Shown: positions 1-9,727, counted from the first letter of the stretch. The stretch is 64,000 bases of DNA from Aquimarina sp. TRL1 (GCF_013365535.1 NZ_CP053590.1:4144501-4208500); one strand, 5' to 3'. Made by a program: numbers and translations. Notes: a model not told the origin generated them from the sequence alone.

Positions 1-3000
1 CCGTTATCTAGAGACAATGAGCTTCCTTCCAGATCAATATCAAGACCATCAAAACCATAGGTATTGATTATATTGGTCATAGAAGTGATAAACTCAGAGG
101 TCTCTGTTTGATTGTGCAATTCTACTCTTGCGTTTGCTCCTCCAATAGAGATCAATACTTTTTGACCTCTGTTTTGTAAGGTTGCAACATCATTGATAAA
201 TGCCTGTGTATCTCCTCCGTAGATTTCATATGGAGAGAATGCCATGTTTGCTGAACTTCCTGCAACAGGTTCTGCAAAAGCTACACATACAACATCCCAG
301 TCTCTGGATACTTCACTTAATCTAGGAGTAGTAGAACTATTGTTAAAGTTATGCCAGTATCCTACCAGGATTTTACCAGGTAGCTGAGTATTTCCTCCGT
401 CTCTTACTTTTCTAATAACAACGGCTTCTGAAGTTGCAGTATTGTTTTCATTATCTGTTGCTTTAGCAGTTAATGAATAGCTGTCCAGATTCGCACTTGT
501 AATCGTATATGTATAAGGACTTGTTGTATCTTCTCCTAATTTATTTGTTCCATTATAAAACTCTACTTTAGTAACAGTTCCATTGGTATCAGCAGCATCT
601 GCTGTGATATTAATAGCAGCACCAGCATTATAGTTAGATCCGTTTAGTGGAGAAGTTATTGAAACGGTTAATTCTCCTCCTCCGGTAGAACACTCTCCGG
701 TTTTGGTCCATGCATCCTGCCAGTGATTTCCTGTTCCTGGTGCATATGCCCAAGCAGCATTAGAAGAACACCATCCTGCAATCTTACACTGATATTTTCC
801 TCCATCATTATGTACTTCTTCTCCTTGGCTGTACTGTGTTCCCGAGACATATTGTTGGATTCCTCCACAGTCACCTCCGGTGGTTGTAGATTTTACAAGA
901 ATGCTAACAACAGCAGAGGTACCAGTAGCTCCTTTATCGTCTGTAGCAGTTGCTGTTAGGTTATAAGTACCTTCTGCAGCATTTGTGATCGTAAATGTGT
1001 AAGGGCTTGTTGTATCTTCACCCAGTTTAGTAGTTCCATTAAAGAATGCTACTTTGGTTACAGTTCCGTCACTATCAGTAGCAGTAGCAGTAATTTCGAT
1101 GGTCGCTCCTTTGTCGAAAGTAGCATTATTTGCTGGAGATGTTATGTTGGCTACAGGAGGTTCGTTTGTAGGATCAATTGTCCCATCACAAGGACCAATT
1201 TTTTTCCACGGTTTACCTTCTCCTGTGTTCGAAGCAGGGTTCTGGTTTCTTGTCCACCATTTTGCCTGGTAATGATTGTTTTGGTATCTCACATCATCCC
1301 CTCCGTTATAAACTTTGTTCTCGTCCCAGATAGGGTAGTTGCTACAATTGTCTCCAGTATTTCCTGTAGTTACTTTAATAGTAACCTGAGCTTCGGATGT
1401 TTGGTTATCATTATCAGTTGCTGATACCTTGAATGTATAAGTTCCTTCTTGTGCAGGAGTCCACTTTCCAGTATATGTGCTACCTGTATTTGTTGTGCTA
1501 ATGCTGGTGTTGTTAACCATAAAAGAAACATTGGTAATAGTACCATCACTGTCAGTTGCAGTAGCTGCTAAGGTTACTTCGGTTCCTACTTTTACAGAGG
1601 TATTGTTCGCTGGAGCAGTTATATTTACTACTGGAGCTATCAAATCTGGATTACAAGGGTCTCCAGAGGTAGTCTTTATTACATTTAATAAGGAATTGTT
1701 TCCGGTAGCATCCATTGATAACTCCCAAATCATGATTCCTGAAGCTCTTTCCATCGCTAATTGCGTTTTCTTTTTCATGGTTACTCTTCCGTTATAGTAG
1801 ATGTTGTTAAATACATCTGCATCCGGATTAGCACCTTCGGCTAATAGGGTATTATACGCTTTGTACGGGTTTCTTCCGTAAAAAGGAACTCCTAAAACGG
1901 CTTTAGATTTAGGAAGTCCTCTTCCCAGCCAGTAATCCAGTGAGCTAACTGCATAGCTATATGGAGAGTGGTCATTACCACTAGCGTCATATGCCATGAG
2001 ATTTAAGAAATCAACATCATTAAATACTTCTGTCAATATTCCATCAGCATTATACCCTAATGAAACTACAGCTGCAGTTAGTAATTTTCCTTGTGCACGT
2101 AATTTTTGTCCTAGTTCGCTCATTAATAATGCAAAGTGCTGAGGTTCGTTTCCTTCTCTTGGATATTCCCAATCCATATCAACACCATCAAGATTGTATT
2201 GAGCAACAAAATCCATTACATTATTGATAAATGCAGTTCTTGTAGTAACATTCGCGGCAAGATTTGTAAATGCAGAATCATTACCACCATTCCATCCACC
2301 GATAGCAATACACACTTTTACATTTTTGGCATGAGCCAATCGTACCATTTCTTGTAGTTTTTGTGGATTTTCTATCGCTTGTAGGCTTCCGTCACTATTA
2401 GGTAATAAGAAAGAATAATTAAGATGAGTTACCTTGTCATACTGGATTGCCTGAACACTTCCAGACCAACTAGGCATGTATCCTACTATTTTGAAATTAC
2501 TATTGTTAGAACATCCGCTATCTTTTACGATTTTTACTGTTACAGCCGTAGAGGTAGTGGTGGCATTTTTATTATCAGTTGCCTTTGCAGTAAGGGTGTA
2601 ATCTCCAACAGCAGGAGCATTCCAGACAAACGTATAAGGACTTGTTGTGTCTTCTCCTAATTTAGTAGTACCATTATAGAATTCTACTTTGGATACTGTT
2701 CCGTCTCTATCGGAAGCATCAGCCTGAAGTGTAATAGTTGTTCCTGCAGTAAAACTACTTCCATTGGCAGGAGAGGTGATAGAAACAGTAGGAGGAGTGT
2801 TATCATTAGGATTACTTCCATTAGCAAATACTTCATTGATTTTATTTACTAACGGAGATTTTACATCAGACCATCTTTTTAGTTTAGTTCCGAATGAAGT
2901 TACACTGCCTCCAAACTCTAAATCTCCATATACAGTCCATATAATTGTACCACCCAGACCTTCGTCATTAATAAATTGAGCTTTAATTCCGATAGATTCT

Positions 3001-4379
3001 TCATCGTCATAGCTTAAGAAATATTTTCCATTTACTAAATAAGGAACTTTGGCTTCATTATCCCATTTTCTAGTCCATCCACTATTAGGGTTTAGTGCTT
3101 TTTGTTTGATAAAAAAGTAATTAGGAGTTCCGTCATATACTTCTTTAGGCCAGTTGGTATAATCAGCAGCTGTAGAAATAGGACCGTCAGGTTGAACTGT
3201 TTCAGATCTTTTTACAGTTTTTACATTTAGATCGGCTGTCCCTTCTGTGATAACCCCTCTACCGTAAAATGGTGCTCCAAAACAGATTTGAGCTTTTGGT
3301 ACACCTAGTTCCGTTAATTTTTGTAAGGTAGATTGCCAGTTAAAAAAAGAAACTTCAGCGCCACTATATGGATATACAGGAGCATTGTGTCCTGCAATTG
3401 TAGACCATCCTCCGTTAAAGTCGTAGGTCATCATATTAAAATAATCCATGTTATTAGCCAAAGCAGTCCAGTCAAAACCTTCTAGTTTTCTCGGATCTGC
3501 AGACATAGCAGCAGTAATCAATTTATCAGGACCAATAGCAGCTCTGATATCTTTTACTAAGTTTTCGAAATTTTTGTAATCTGCTTCTGTACCGGTAAAA
3601 TTCATTCCAGGAAAAGGACCTGGGTATTCCCAGTCAAGGTCTATTCCATCAAAACCTGTAGCGATTAGTTTCTTACAGTCTTCAATGAATTTTGCCTTTT
3701 TTACAGGATCAGCAGCCATTTCAGGAAAGTGTTTACACATACTCCATCCACCGATAGATGCCATTACTTTTACACCTTTTTGGTGTGCTAGTTCAATAAG
3801 ACCAGGAGCTCCTGTTTCTTTGTGCAGTGGTAATGGCAATTTACCACTTAATCCCCATGTAGGATGTGTCCAGCTATTGCCTTCAAGAGTTACTTGGAAC
3901 CCTTGAGCTTCTGCACGTCTTTTAGCATCTTCATTTATGTGTTGTATCGGATCGATTTCTCCAAAAAGAATATGCATATCCCAGCTACTGTATATATCAG
4001 TAAAAAAGATATCATTAGGTTCTTGAGAAACCCCATCCTGATGTATTGCTTTATTTCTGTGGTCTCCACTGTGTAGTGAACCATCACTAGCTACTCCAAA
4101 GAAGGAATAGTTGAGAATGGTGTATTTTGAATAGTCAATATTCAAGTGTGTTAACGCTCCAGCTCCGGGCACTCCGGCTTTAGTGTTTTTCCAAGCATCC
4201 CAATTCGTAATATATCCGATGATCTGTTTTTGATGATTGGAAGTGTTTGCATTACCACCAGTATTTACTTGCGCTGATAAGGGGAAAGTCAATACTGACG
4301 TGTAAAGTAAAAACAGTAGCATTCTAAAAGATGACTTTAGATAAAGCCCCCTTTTAATTATGTGCAATAGTTTTTTCAT
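1..4379 (-). CDS. Secreted multi-modular chitinase with three GH18 domains (3' end outside window)
   Basis: Open frame from ATG 4379 to the window edge, 1459 residues seen with no stop. Order by residue: signal peptide to about 37 (ending SAQ); GH18-1 about 50-520 with D244-G-I-D-L-D-W-E251; Ig-like 526-626; GH18-2 630-900 with D731-G-V-D-M-D-W-E738; Ig-like 910-1000; CBM5/12-like chitin-binding module 1005-1058 (WWTRNQNP); Ig-like 1062-1155; second Trp-rich CBM-like module 1165-1235; Ig-like 1240-1330; GH18-3 from about 1333 with SIGG and D1444-G-L-D-I-D-L-E1451. All three carry the DxxDxDxE catalytic motif, so chitin hydrolysis outside the cell is well supported. Flavobacterial ChiA enzymes are usually exported by T9SS; the C-terminal sorting domain would lie beyond the edge. 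An alternative start is Met20. The LytS/LytTR pair next door is divergent. Confidence 0.95.
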   Translation of the reverse strand, partial: MKKLLHIIKRGLYLKSSFRMLLFLLYTSVLTFPLSAQVNTGGNANTSNHQKQIIGYITNWDAWKNTKAGVPGAGALTHLNIDYSKYTILNYSFFGVASDGSLHSGDHRNKAIHQDGVSQEPNDIFFTDIYSSWDMHILFGEIDPIQHINEDAKRRAEAQGFQVTLEGNSWTHPTWGLSGKLPLPLHKETGAPGLIELAHQKGVKVMASIGGWSMCKHFPEMAADPVKKAKFIEDCKKLIATGFDGIDLDWEYPGPFPGMNFTGTEADYKNFENLVKDIRAAIGPDKLITAAMSADPRKLEGFDWTALANNMDYFNMMTYDFNGGWSTIAGHNAPVYPYSGAEVSFFNWQSTLQKLTELGVPKAQICFGAPFYGRGVITEGTADLNVKTVKRSETVQPDGPISTAADYTNWPKEVYDGTPNYFFIKQKALNPNSGWTRKWDNEAKVPYLVNGKYFLSYDDEESIGIKAQFINDEGLGGTIIWTVYGDLEFGGSVTSFGTKLKRWSDVKSPLVNKINEVFANGSNPNDNTPPTVSITSPANGSSFTAGTTITLQADASDRDGTVSKVEFYNGTTKLGEDTTSPYTFVWNAPAVGDYTLTAKATDNKNATTTSTAVTVKIVKDSGCSNNSNFKIVGYMPSWSGSVQAIQYDKVTHLNYSFLLPNSDGSLQAIENPQKLQEMVRLAHAKNVKVCIAIGGWNGGNDSAFTNLAANVTTRTAFINNVMDFVAQYNLDGVDMDWEYPREGNEPQHFALLMSELGQKLRAQGKLLTAAVVSLGYNADGILTEVFNDVDFLNLMAYDASGNDHSPYSYAVSSLDYWLGRGLPKSKAVLGVPFYGRNPYKAYNTLLAEGANPDADVFNNIYYNGRVTMKKKTQLAMERASGIMIWELSMDATGNNSLLNVIKTTSGDPCNPDLIAPVVNITAPANNTSVKVGTEVTLAATATDSDGTITNVSFMVNNTSISTTNTGSTYTGKWTPAQEGTYTFKVSATDNDNQTSEAQVTIKVTTGNTGDNCSNYPIWDENKVYNGGDDVRYQNNHYQAKWWTRNQNPASNTGEGKPWKKIGPCDGTIDPTNEPPVANITSPANNATFDKGATIEITATATDSDGTVTKVAFFNGTTKLGEDTTSPYTFTITNAAEGTYNLTATATDDKGATGTSAVVSILVKSTTTGGDCGGIQQYVSGTQYSQGEEVHNDGGKYQCKIAGWCSSNAAWAYAPGTGNHWQDAWTKTGECSTGGGELTVSITSPLNGSNYNAGAAINITADAADTNGTVTKVEFYNGTNKLGEDTTSPYTYTITSANLDSYSLTAKATDNENNTATSEAVVIRKVRDGGNTQLPGKILVGYWHNFNNSSTTPRLSEVSRDWDVVCVAFAEPVAGSSANMAFSPYEIYGGDTQAFINDVATLQNRGQKVLISIGGANARVELHNQTETSEFITSMTNIINTYGFDGLDIDLEGSSLSLDN

Positions 4380-4683
4380 AATTACATTGTTTAAATTAAA
4401 AAATTGAATTTGTGTTAAATAGTTAATTATTAGATATAACGTCAATGTTACTAAATTATTAAGAAGATCTAGTTTTCAGAAACTAATTAGCTAAATGGTA
4501 TGAAGTTGTAGCTTTTTAGTAAATAATGCCGAAAAAATGTAGGAGTCTGGTTTTTACGTTGTTGGTATATAGTTTTTTGCGTTTTAGCTAAAAAAATGTA
4601 AAGTCAAGTTTAAATAGTTGTAAGTTTTGGCATCAAATTATGTAATCTTTTATTGTACAATAAGTTCATTTATAAATATATAC
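4380..4683. other. Divergent intergenic region between chitinase and LytS/LytTR genes
   Basis: No coding sequence is supported here. It should hold both promoters. A near-consensus minus-strand -7 box (TAACATTG, 4442-4449) lies about 63 bases before the chitinase ATG. On the plus strand TAAGTTTTG sits at 4621-4629, one base longer than the TAnnTTTG consensus. The region is about 70 percent AT. Confidence 0.4.
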
Positions 4684-5727
4684 GTGGTAATAAATAAGAG
4701 TAGAAAAGAATTTTTATATCATAGCCTGTTTTGGTTTATCTATTTCAGTTTAAATACATTAAGGTGGGGTAGCTATTTTGACGATTATGTGTATTCGTTT
4801 AATTCTAACTTGGTCGAATTTGCAGTTCACATTATTTTAGTGTATTTTAACTTGTATTATTTGCTACCAAGGTTGATACCCAATAGGTATTGGCAATACG
4901 TTTTTGTACTGCTGACAGCGATATTGATTATGACGCTATTGCGGATCGTACTGACCTATGAATTAGTTACTACTCATATATGGAAAGAATCAGGTAGACA
5001 GGGGGTTTCTATCTTTGATAAAAACTATGTTCTTTCTGCATATATAGGGCAGATATATGTAATAGGCTTTACTACTGCTATTAAAATGACCATTGATTAT
5101 GTTAGAAACCTTAAGCGAACCAAGGAAATAGAGAATCACAATTTGGAAAATGAATTGTCGATGTTGAAATCGCAATTAAAACCTCATTTCTTCTTTAATA
5201 CGTTGAATAATTTGTATTCTCTAATTCTGGAAAAATCAGATGAAGCTCCTGATACAGTTATAAAACTGTCGGAATTTATGAGCTATGTAATTTATCAGGG
5301 TAATAAAAAGAAAGTTCCATTAATTGAAGAAGTGAAATATATACGTAATTATATCGATTTAGAACGTTTGAGATTTGGAGAACGGGTAGAGGTGGAGTTC
5401 GCTATGTCTAATCAAATGGAGAGCTATAAGATTCCTCCCTTGCTTTTATTGCAATTTATCGAAAATGCATTTAAACACGGTACTTATTACGAATTAGAAA
5501 AAGTTTGGCTATATTTTGGGCTAGAAATTGACGATTCTTGGTTAATTTTTAAAACTAAAAACAAAAAAAAATGTAATAAAGAAGAAGTAAAAGACAATAA
5601 ATCCCAAGGATTAGGGTTAAAAAACATGAGACGTAGATTAGGATTGTTGTTTGATGAAAATTATGAATTTGTAGTAAATGAGGATGAATCTAACTATGCT
5701 ATAACTTTAAAAATCCCCCTCGAATGA
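4684..5727 (+). CDS. LytS-type sensor histidine kinase
   Basis: Membrane sensor kinase of the LytS/YehU (His_kinase, PF06580) type. Four or so hydrophobic helices fill the N-terminal third, followed by a short coiled linker and the family motif QLKPHFFFNTLNNL with the phospho-acceptor His at about residue 168. Then come an N-box (LLLQFIENAFKHG) and a G-box (GLGLKNMRRRL). No ATG is in frame. GTG 4684 gives 347 residues, the usual family length, with the typical FLYHSLFWFIYF close to the N terminus; TTG 4627 would add 19 residues. The stop overlaps the next gene by 4 bases (ATGA), so the pair is translationally coupled. It is divergent from the chitinase, which suggests chitin-related sensing, as with the two-component pair of the Flavobacterium johnsoniae chitin locus (inference). 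Confidence 0.9.
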   Translation: MVINKSRKEFLYHSLFWFIYFSLNTLRWGSYFDDYVYSFNSNLVEFAVHIILVYFNLYYLLPRLIPNRYWQYVFVLLTAILIMTLLRIVLTYELVTTHIWKESGRQGVSIFDKNYVLSAYIGQIYVIGFTTAIKMTIDYVRNLKRTKEIENHNLENELSMLKSQLKPHFFFNTLNNLYSLILEKSDEAPDTVIKLSEFMSYVIYQGNKKKVPLIEEVKYIRNYIDLERLRFGERVEVEFAMSNQMESYKIPPLLLLQFIENAFKHGTYYELEKVWLYFGLEIDDSWLIFKTKNKKKCNKEEVKDNKSQGLGLKNMRRRLGLLFDENYEFVVNEDESNYAITLKIPLE

Positions 5728-6464
5728 AAGTCAAGTGTTTAATTATAGACGATGAACCGCTTGCCATTAATGTTATTAAGAAGCATTTGGAAAGCTTTGA
5801 TAATTTTGAAGTGTTATTTACATGTAATAATGCTGTCGAAGCGTTTAACCTGCTAGCGCAGAATACGATTGATTTGGTATTTATGGATATTAATATGCCT
5901 AAAATTAATGGTATTGAATTTATTAGGAACTTAAAAGATCCTCCAATGATTATTGTCACTACTGCGTATAGAGAGTACGCAGTTGAGAGTTTTGAGCTGG
6001 ACGTGGTTGATTATTTGGTAAAACCAATTTCTTTTAAGAGACTGATGAAAGCTGTTCATAAAGTAACAAGAATTATTAATGATAAATTAGAGAGTGAGGG
6101 AGGAAAATCTACATTAACTTCAGAGGAATCAACTAAAAGAAGAGAAAGCTATATTTTTGTAAAAGTAAATAAGAAAATGGTGAAGATATACTTTGATGAT
6201 ATCTTATACGTAGAAAGCCTGAAAGATTATGTTTCTATAAAGACGATTTATGAAGATTATATTACACATTTCAACCTTTCTGCAATAACCAAATTATTAC
6301 CGAAACACTTATTTATCCGTATTCATCGTTCCTATACAATTGCCTTAAATAAAGTAAAAGTAGTAGATGGAAACTGTATACAGATAAGTGATAAAATGTT
6401 ACCAATAGGACGAAACTTTGTTAAAGATGCTAAGAGTATTATTTTAAATGGTTTTGAAAATTGA
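5724..6464 (+). CDS. LytTR-family response regulator
   Basis: Cognate regulator of the LytS-like kinase, 246 residues. The receiver domain (about 1-120) has the acidic pair D9-D10, phospho-acceptor D55 in FMDINMP, and a conserved Lys in LVKPI. The C-terminal LytTR DNA-binding domain (about 145-243) shows the family pattern IFVKVNKKMVKI, ILYVESLKDYVSI and FIRIHRSYTIAL. Its ATG lies in the ATGA overlap with the kinase stop. Such regulators bind paired direct repeats upstream of targets; the nearest candidate target is the divergent chitinase. I could not define a repeat pair in the intergenic region by eye. Confidence 0.93.
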   Translation: MKVKCLIIDDEPLAINVIKKHLESFDNFEVLFTCNNAVEAFNLLAQNTIDLVFMDINMPKINGIEFIRNLKDPPMIIVTTAYREYAVESFELDVVDYLVKPISFKRLMKAVHKVTRIINDKLESEGGKSTLTSEESTKRRESYIFVKVNKKMVKIYFDDILYVESLKDYVSIKTIYEDYITHFNLSAITKLLPKHLFIRIHRSYTIALNKVKVVDGNCIQISDKMLPIGRNFVKDAKSIILNGFEN

Positions 6465-6587
6465 TGATATGATTAAAATTACTTTGAAAATTCACTTTTC
6501 TTTAATAGATCATTGATAAATTTTAATTTTTTTAACAAAATGCTATCCTAATTTTCTTGTACCTTGTGTCCAAAAGAAAATCACTAT

Positions 6588-7715
6588 ATGAAAATAGCTA
6601 TCGTATGTTACCCTACTTTTGGAGGAAGTGGGGTAGTAGCTACTGAATTGGGAATTGCTTTGGCAAAACTCAATCATGAAGTTCATTTTATCACATATAA
6701 ACAACCAGTACGACTCAATTTATTAAGCCCCAACATTCATTTTCATGAGGTTACTATTCAGGAATACCCGTTATTTCATTACCAACCTTATGAACTGGCA
6801 TTATCTAGTAAATTGCTAGGAACTATAAAAAAGTATGATATTGATTTATTACATGTTCATTATGCAATTCCGCATGCATATGCAGGATATATGGCCAAAA
6901 AAATGTTAGAGGAAGAAGGGATTCATATTCCTATGGTTACCACATTGCATGGAACAGATATAACCCTGGTTGGAAATCATCCTTTTTATAAACCGGCAGT
7001 TACATTTAGTATTAATAATAGTGATGTAGTCACTTCTGTGTCTGAGAGCCTGAAAGAAGATACATTGCGATTGTTTGATATTACCAAGAAAATCAAAGTA
7101 GTTCCTAATTTTATAGATTCTACTACTCAGAAAACCAGTTTTACAGATTGCCAGAGAGAGCTCATGGCTACAGAAAATGAGCGAATAGTTACTCATATTA
7201 GTAACTTTAGACCAGTAAAGCGCATCAATGATGTGGTATCGATATTCTATAATATACAGAAAGAAATGCCTGCTAAGCTGTTGATGGTAGGAGATGGTCC
7301 AGAGCGATTAGGAGCAGAGCAACTATGTAGAAAATTAGGAATAAAAGACAAAGTAATTTTCTTAGGGAATAGTGATGAAATAGATAAGATTTTATGCTTT
7401 TCGGATCTCTTCTTATTGCCATCAGAAAGAGAAAGTTTTGGATTAGCAGCTTTAGAGGCAATGGTTAATAAAGTTCCTGTGATTTCTAGTAATACAGGAG
7501 GAATACCTGAGGTAAATGTACAAGGGTTTTCAGGGTACTTGAGCGATGTGGGAAATGTGGAAGAGATGTCGCAAAATGCTATTCGTATTCTCAGAGATGA
7601 TGTAGTATTGGAAAAATTTAAAGAAAATGCGTTTAATCAGGCATTGAAATTTGATATTAATGAAATTGTACCGGTCTATATATCTTTGTATGAGAGTATT
7701 TTAGAAGAAGTATAA
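6588..7715 (+). CDS. bshA: N-acetyl-alpha-D-glucosaminyl L-malate synthase BshA
   Basis: GT4 glycosyltransferase that joins GlcNAc from UDP-GlcNAc to L-malate, the first step of bacillithiol synthesis, in the cytosol. It has 375 residues, the normal family length. The N terminus MKIAIVCYPTFGGSGVVATE is diagnostic. It is followed by HVHYAIPHAYAGY, TLHGTDITLVG and the C-terminal nucleotide-sugar motif SERESFGLAALEAM. ATG 6588 is preferred over an upstream in-frame TTG at 6564, because the family begins at MKIAI and a promoter-like TACCTTGTG lies at about 6560. It stands alone, closed by a hairpin shared with the convergent gene. Bacillithiol in Bacteroidota replaces glutathione. Confidence 0.95.
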   Translation: MKIAIVCYPTFGGSGVVATELGIALAKLNHEVHFITYKQPVRLNLLSPNIHFHEVTIQEYPLFHYQPYELALSSKLLGTIKKYDIDLLHVHYAIPHAYAGYMAKKMLEEEGIHIPMVTTLHGTDITLVGNHPFYKPAVTFSINNSDVVTSVSESLKEDTLRLFDITKKIKVVPNFIDSTTQKTSFTDCQRELMATENERIVTHISNFRPVKRINDVVSIFYNIQKEMPAKLLMVGDGPERLGAEQLCRKLGIKDKVIFLGNSDEIDKILCFSDLFLLPSERESFGLAALEAMVNKVPVISSNTGGIPEVNVQGFSGYLSDVGNVEEMSQNAIRILRDDVVLEKFKENAFNQALKFDINEIVPVYISLYESILEEV

Positions 7716-7733
7716 AAAATATACCATTAGTCA

Positions 7734-7772
7734 AAAGAGACCTTGTTTATACACAAGGTCTTCTTTTGTTTT
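7734..7772. terminator. Bidirectional intrinsic terminator after bshA
   Basis: Stem AGACCTTGT (7738-7746) pairs with ACAAGGTCT (7753-7761) around a 6-base loop. A T-rich tract follows on the plus strand and an A-rich tract precedes it, so it can serve bshA and the convergent gene. Confidence 0.8.
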
Positions 7773-7776
7773 TTTA

Positions 7777-8310
7777 TCAAAAAATATACCTGGCAGCTAC
7801 CCCAAAATTAAAAATATGATTGTCTACATCATACCCCCATCTGCTTTCGATATCATGAATATCTAAGGTAGGACGTAATCCAACAGAAATTTGAAGAGGA
7901 AAGTCGAATGTATAATCCAACCCTATATCTCCTCCGATATACAGGAAAAAACGACTATTATCTCCATCTCTGTATGTACCATTGTAATAACGGTCTTTAA
8001 AATCGATAAGTCCTATTCCTGCCCCAGGACCTACATACCAGCTTAATTTATCAACAAGTTGATAAGACCAGTGAAAGTATCCTCCTGTTCTAAAAGTGCT
8101 TACCCAGGAATTTGTTCGTAAACTCATATGAAGATCAATGCGATTTTGCTCACTAACTACCTTTTTCTGATAGGTAATTTCAGGACCAAACCCTTCATCT
8201 CCAAGAAAACTATCACTAAGTCTTATACCTATTGCATTTTGAGCAATATGCTGTGCTGATGAGTAATTAAATAAAGCACATAGTGACAGTACGAAAAGAA
8301 TTTTTTTCAT
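7777..8310 (-). CDS. Secreted barrel-like protein, paralogue A
   Basis: 177 residues with a clear signal peptide (MKKILFVLSLCALFNYSSAQ) and alternating aromatic beta-strand segments ending in RYIF, as in small outer-membrane beta-barrels. It is homologous to the next gene upstream: both share GIRLS, a YQK segment, NRI, and SWYVGPGAGI or AWYVGPGAGI, with a final RY[IV]F. It ends in a terminal aromatic, consistent with barrel insertion by BamA. No enzymatic motif is visible and the function is unknown. The two probably form a tandem duplication and one transcription unit (36-base gap). Confidence 0.75.
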   Translation of the reverse strand: MKKILFVLSLCALFNYSSAQHIAQNAIGIRLSDSFLGDEGFGPEITYQKKVVSEQNRIDLHMSLRTNSWVSTFRTGGYFHWSYQLVDKLSWYVGPGAGIGLIDFKDRYYNGTYRDGDNSRFFLYIGGDIGLDYTFDFPLQISVGLRPTLDIHDIESRWGYDVDNHIFNFGVAARYIF

Positions 8311-8346
8311 AATTTTTTAATTGATTGAAAATAGTTTATTGAGATA

Positions 8347-8826
8347 TTAGAAAACATATCGAACACTCAGTCCGATATTGAAAATGATATTGTCATGATC
8401 ATATTCTTTAAAGTAAATTTCAGGTTTAAAATTAGCGGCTAATTGTATAGGGAAATCAAAGTAATACTCTATTCCAAGATCCCCATTAAAAAAAAGAAAA
8501 ACGTCCGTGTCAATATCTAACACAGAATGATCGACAAAAGTGATTCCGGCTCCGGGACCAACATACCAGGCAAAATTGTTAGGTAAATTAAATATCCAAT
8601 GATATGTACCATTGAGTTTGAATGTATCAAATGCATTCTTGTTCTGAATCCCTATGTCTGCCTGAATTCGATTGCTTTGTGTTGTAGATTTTTGGTAGGA
8701 CACTTCTGTCCAGAGATCAGTACCTCCACTTAACCGAATACCAAGACTGTGATTAGGAATGTTTTGAGCGTATATAACCGTGGCACTAAACAGTGCAAAA
8801 AAAGAGTATAAAAAGCGTAGCGCCAT
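8347..8826 (-). CDS. Secreted barrel-like protein, paralogue B
   Basis: 159 residues, signal peptide ending YAQ, and the same architecture as paralogue A just downstream: GIRLSGG, SYQKST, AWYVGPGAGI and C-terminal SVRYVF. It is shorter by roughly 18 residues, mainly in the loop after GPGAGI. It is likely an outer-membrane or periplasmic beta-barrel of unknown role. The start is the ATG at 8826; nothing upstream is in frame and hydrophobic enough to extend the signal peptide. Confidence 0.75.
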   Translation of the reverse strand: MALRFLYSFFALFSATVIYAQNIPNHSLGIRLSGGTDLWTEVSYQKSTTQSNRIQADIGIQNKNAFDTFKLNGTYHWIFNLPNNFAWYVGPGAGITFVDHSVLDIDTDVFLFFNGDLGIEYYFDFPIQLAANFKPEIYFKEYDHDNIIFNIGLSVRYVF

Positions 8827-8914
8827 AAACTGAATTAATAGTGTCTTCAGATATAACGCTACAGTGTTGTTTTTAATGTAAAAAAAGATGCTTTTTTATG
8901 TTAAAAAAGAAATT

Positions 8915-9727
8915 TTAAGATGTTTGAAGCTTCATATCAGTACTTTCGAAGATTTTATCAGCCGAATTAGCGATAAAACCAGTAAATAATTCGTTATTCG
9001 AATCTTTATAACGATAAGCAAACTCATAATAACAAGAAGTGATTTTTTGGGGACCTTCTATAAAAGCGACTTCTACAATATCTGCTAGAATACTTGATTG
9101 TTCCAGTAATTGAGCTGCGCTTCCTTTTATCTCTCCACCTGAGGTATTCATTTTGAAACCATTTTCTTTGAGAAAAGTATTTACCGCTTCTAATGAATCA
9201 AAAGTGGCTAATTTATTGACATCTACTGTGAAATGATTAGAGCAAAAACCATTTACATACATCCATGCTGCATATTCTGATTCTTTCTTAAGCTCCTCAT
9301 AAATAGAAAATGATGGGGTAGACCAGATACGCCCTTTGAGAATCAGGTTGTCTTCTGTAAATACATCAGGAGTTACTGTGTCCAATAATTGTTTTACTGT
9401 AGTCTGTAATTGCTCTGAAAATTCATTTGTTTTTAGCTGACTGATAAAAATTTTAGGGGCATTAGGATCAGTTGTATGCTCGAAATGTTTAGCGAATAAT
9501 TTTTTAGCTTCAAAATGATATTCTCCTTTAGGTTCGTATCCCATAGCTAAAAAAGGCTTAGCCAAAACGTCTATATTTACACGAGGATCATCAAAAGTTC
9601 TAATAGCTATATGATCATTATATACCATATTCCCTTGTTTTTCAAAAAGTGTTTTTACTTTTTGAGCAGAAGGAGTTTTATCAGAGTATTGTTTCCAAAG
9701 TTCTTCAAAAAAAACAGAAGAGGCCAT
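8915..9727 (-). CDS. DUF1338 family protein, HglS-like 2-oxoadipate dioxygenase/decarboxylase
   Basis: 270 residues, DUF1338 throughout. Characterised members (HglS of Pseudomonas) are Fe(II) enzymes converting 2-oxoadipate to D-2-hydroxyglutarate in lysine catabolism, using a His-His-Glu metal triad. Candidate ligands here are H39 (NDHIAIR), H165 (CSNHFTVDV) and E235 (YYEFAYR). Their spacing resembles H70/H226/E294 of HglS. It is shorter than HglS (about 460), as is common for the Bacteroidota form, so the substrate is inferred rather than shown. The divergent neighbours, an Lrp regulator and a YdiJ-like D-2-hydroxyacid dehydrogenase, fit the pathway. A -7 box sits 26 bases upstream of the ATG. 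Confidence 0.85.
   Translation of the reverse strand: MASSVFFEELWKQYSDKTPSAQKVKTLFEKQGNMVYNDHIAIRTFDDPRVNIDVLAKPFLAMGYEPKGEYHFEAKKLFAKHFEHTTDPNAPKIFISQLKTNEFSEQLQTTVKQLLDTVTPDVFTEDNLILKGRIWSTPSFSIYEELKKESEYAAWMYVNGFCSNHFTVDVNKLATFDSLEAVNTFLKENGFKMNTSGGEIKGSAAQLLEQSSILADIVEVAFIEGPQKITSCYYEFAYRYKDSNNELFTGFIANSADKIFESTDMKLQTS

Noticed and set aside
668..4076. Multiple plus- and minus-strand frames of 60-110 residues inside 1-4379
   Set aside because: All lie over the chitinase frame, have no protein character and no promoters; they are shadows of its repeated Ig and GH18 segments.
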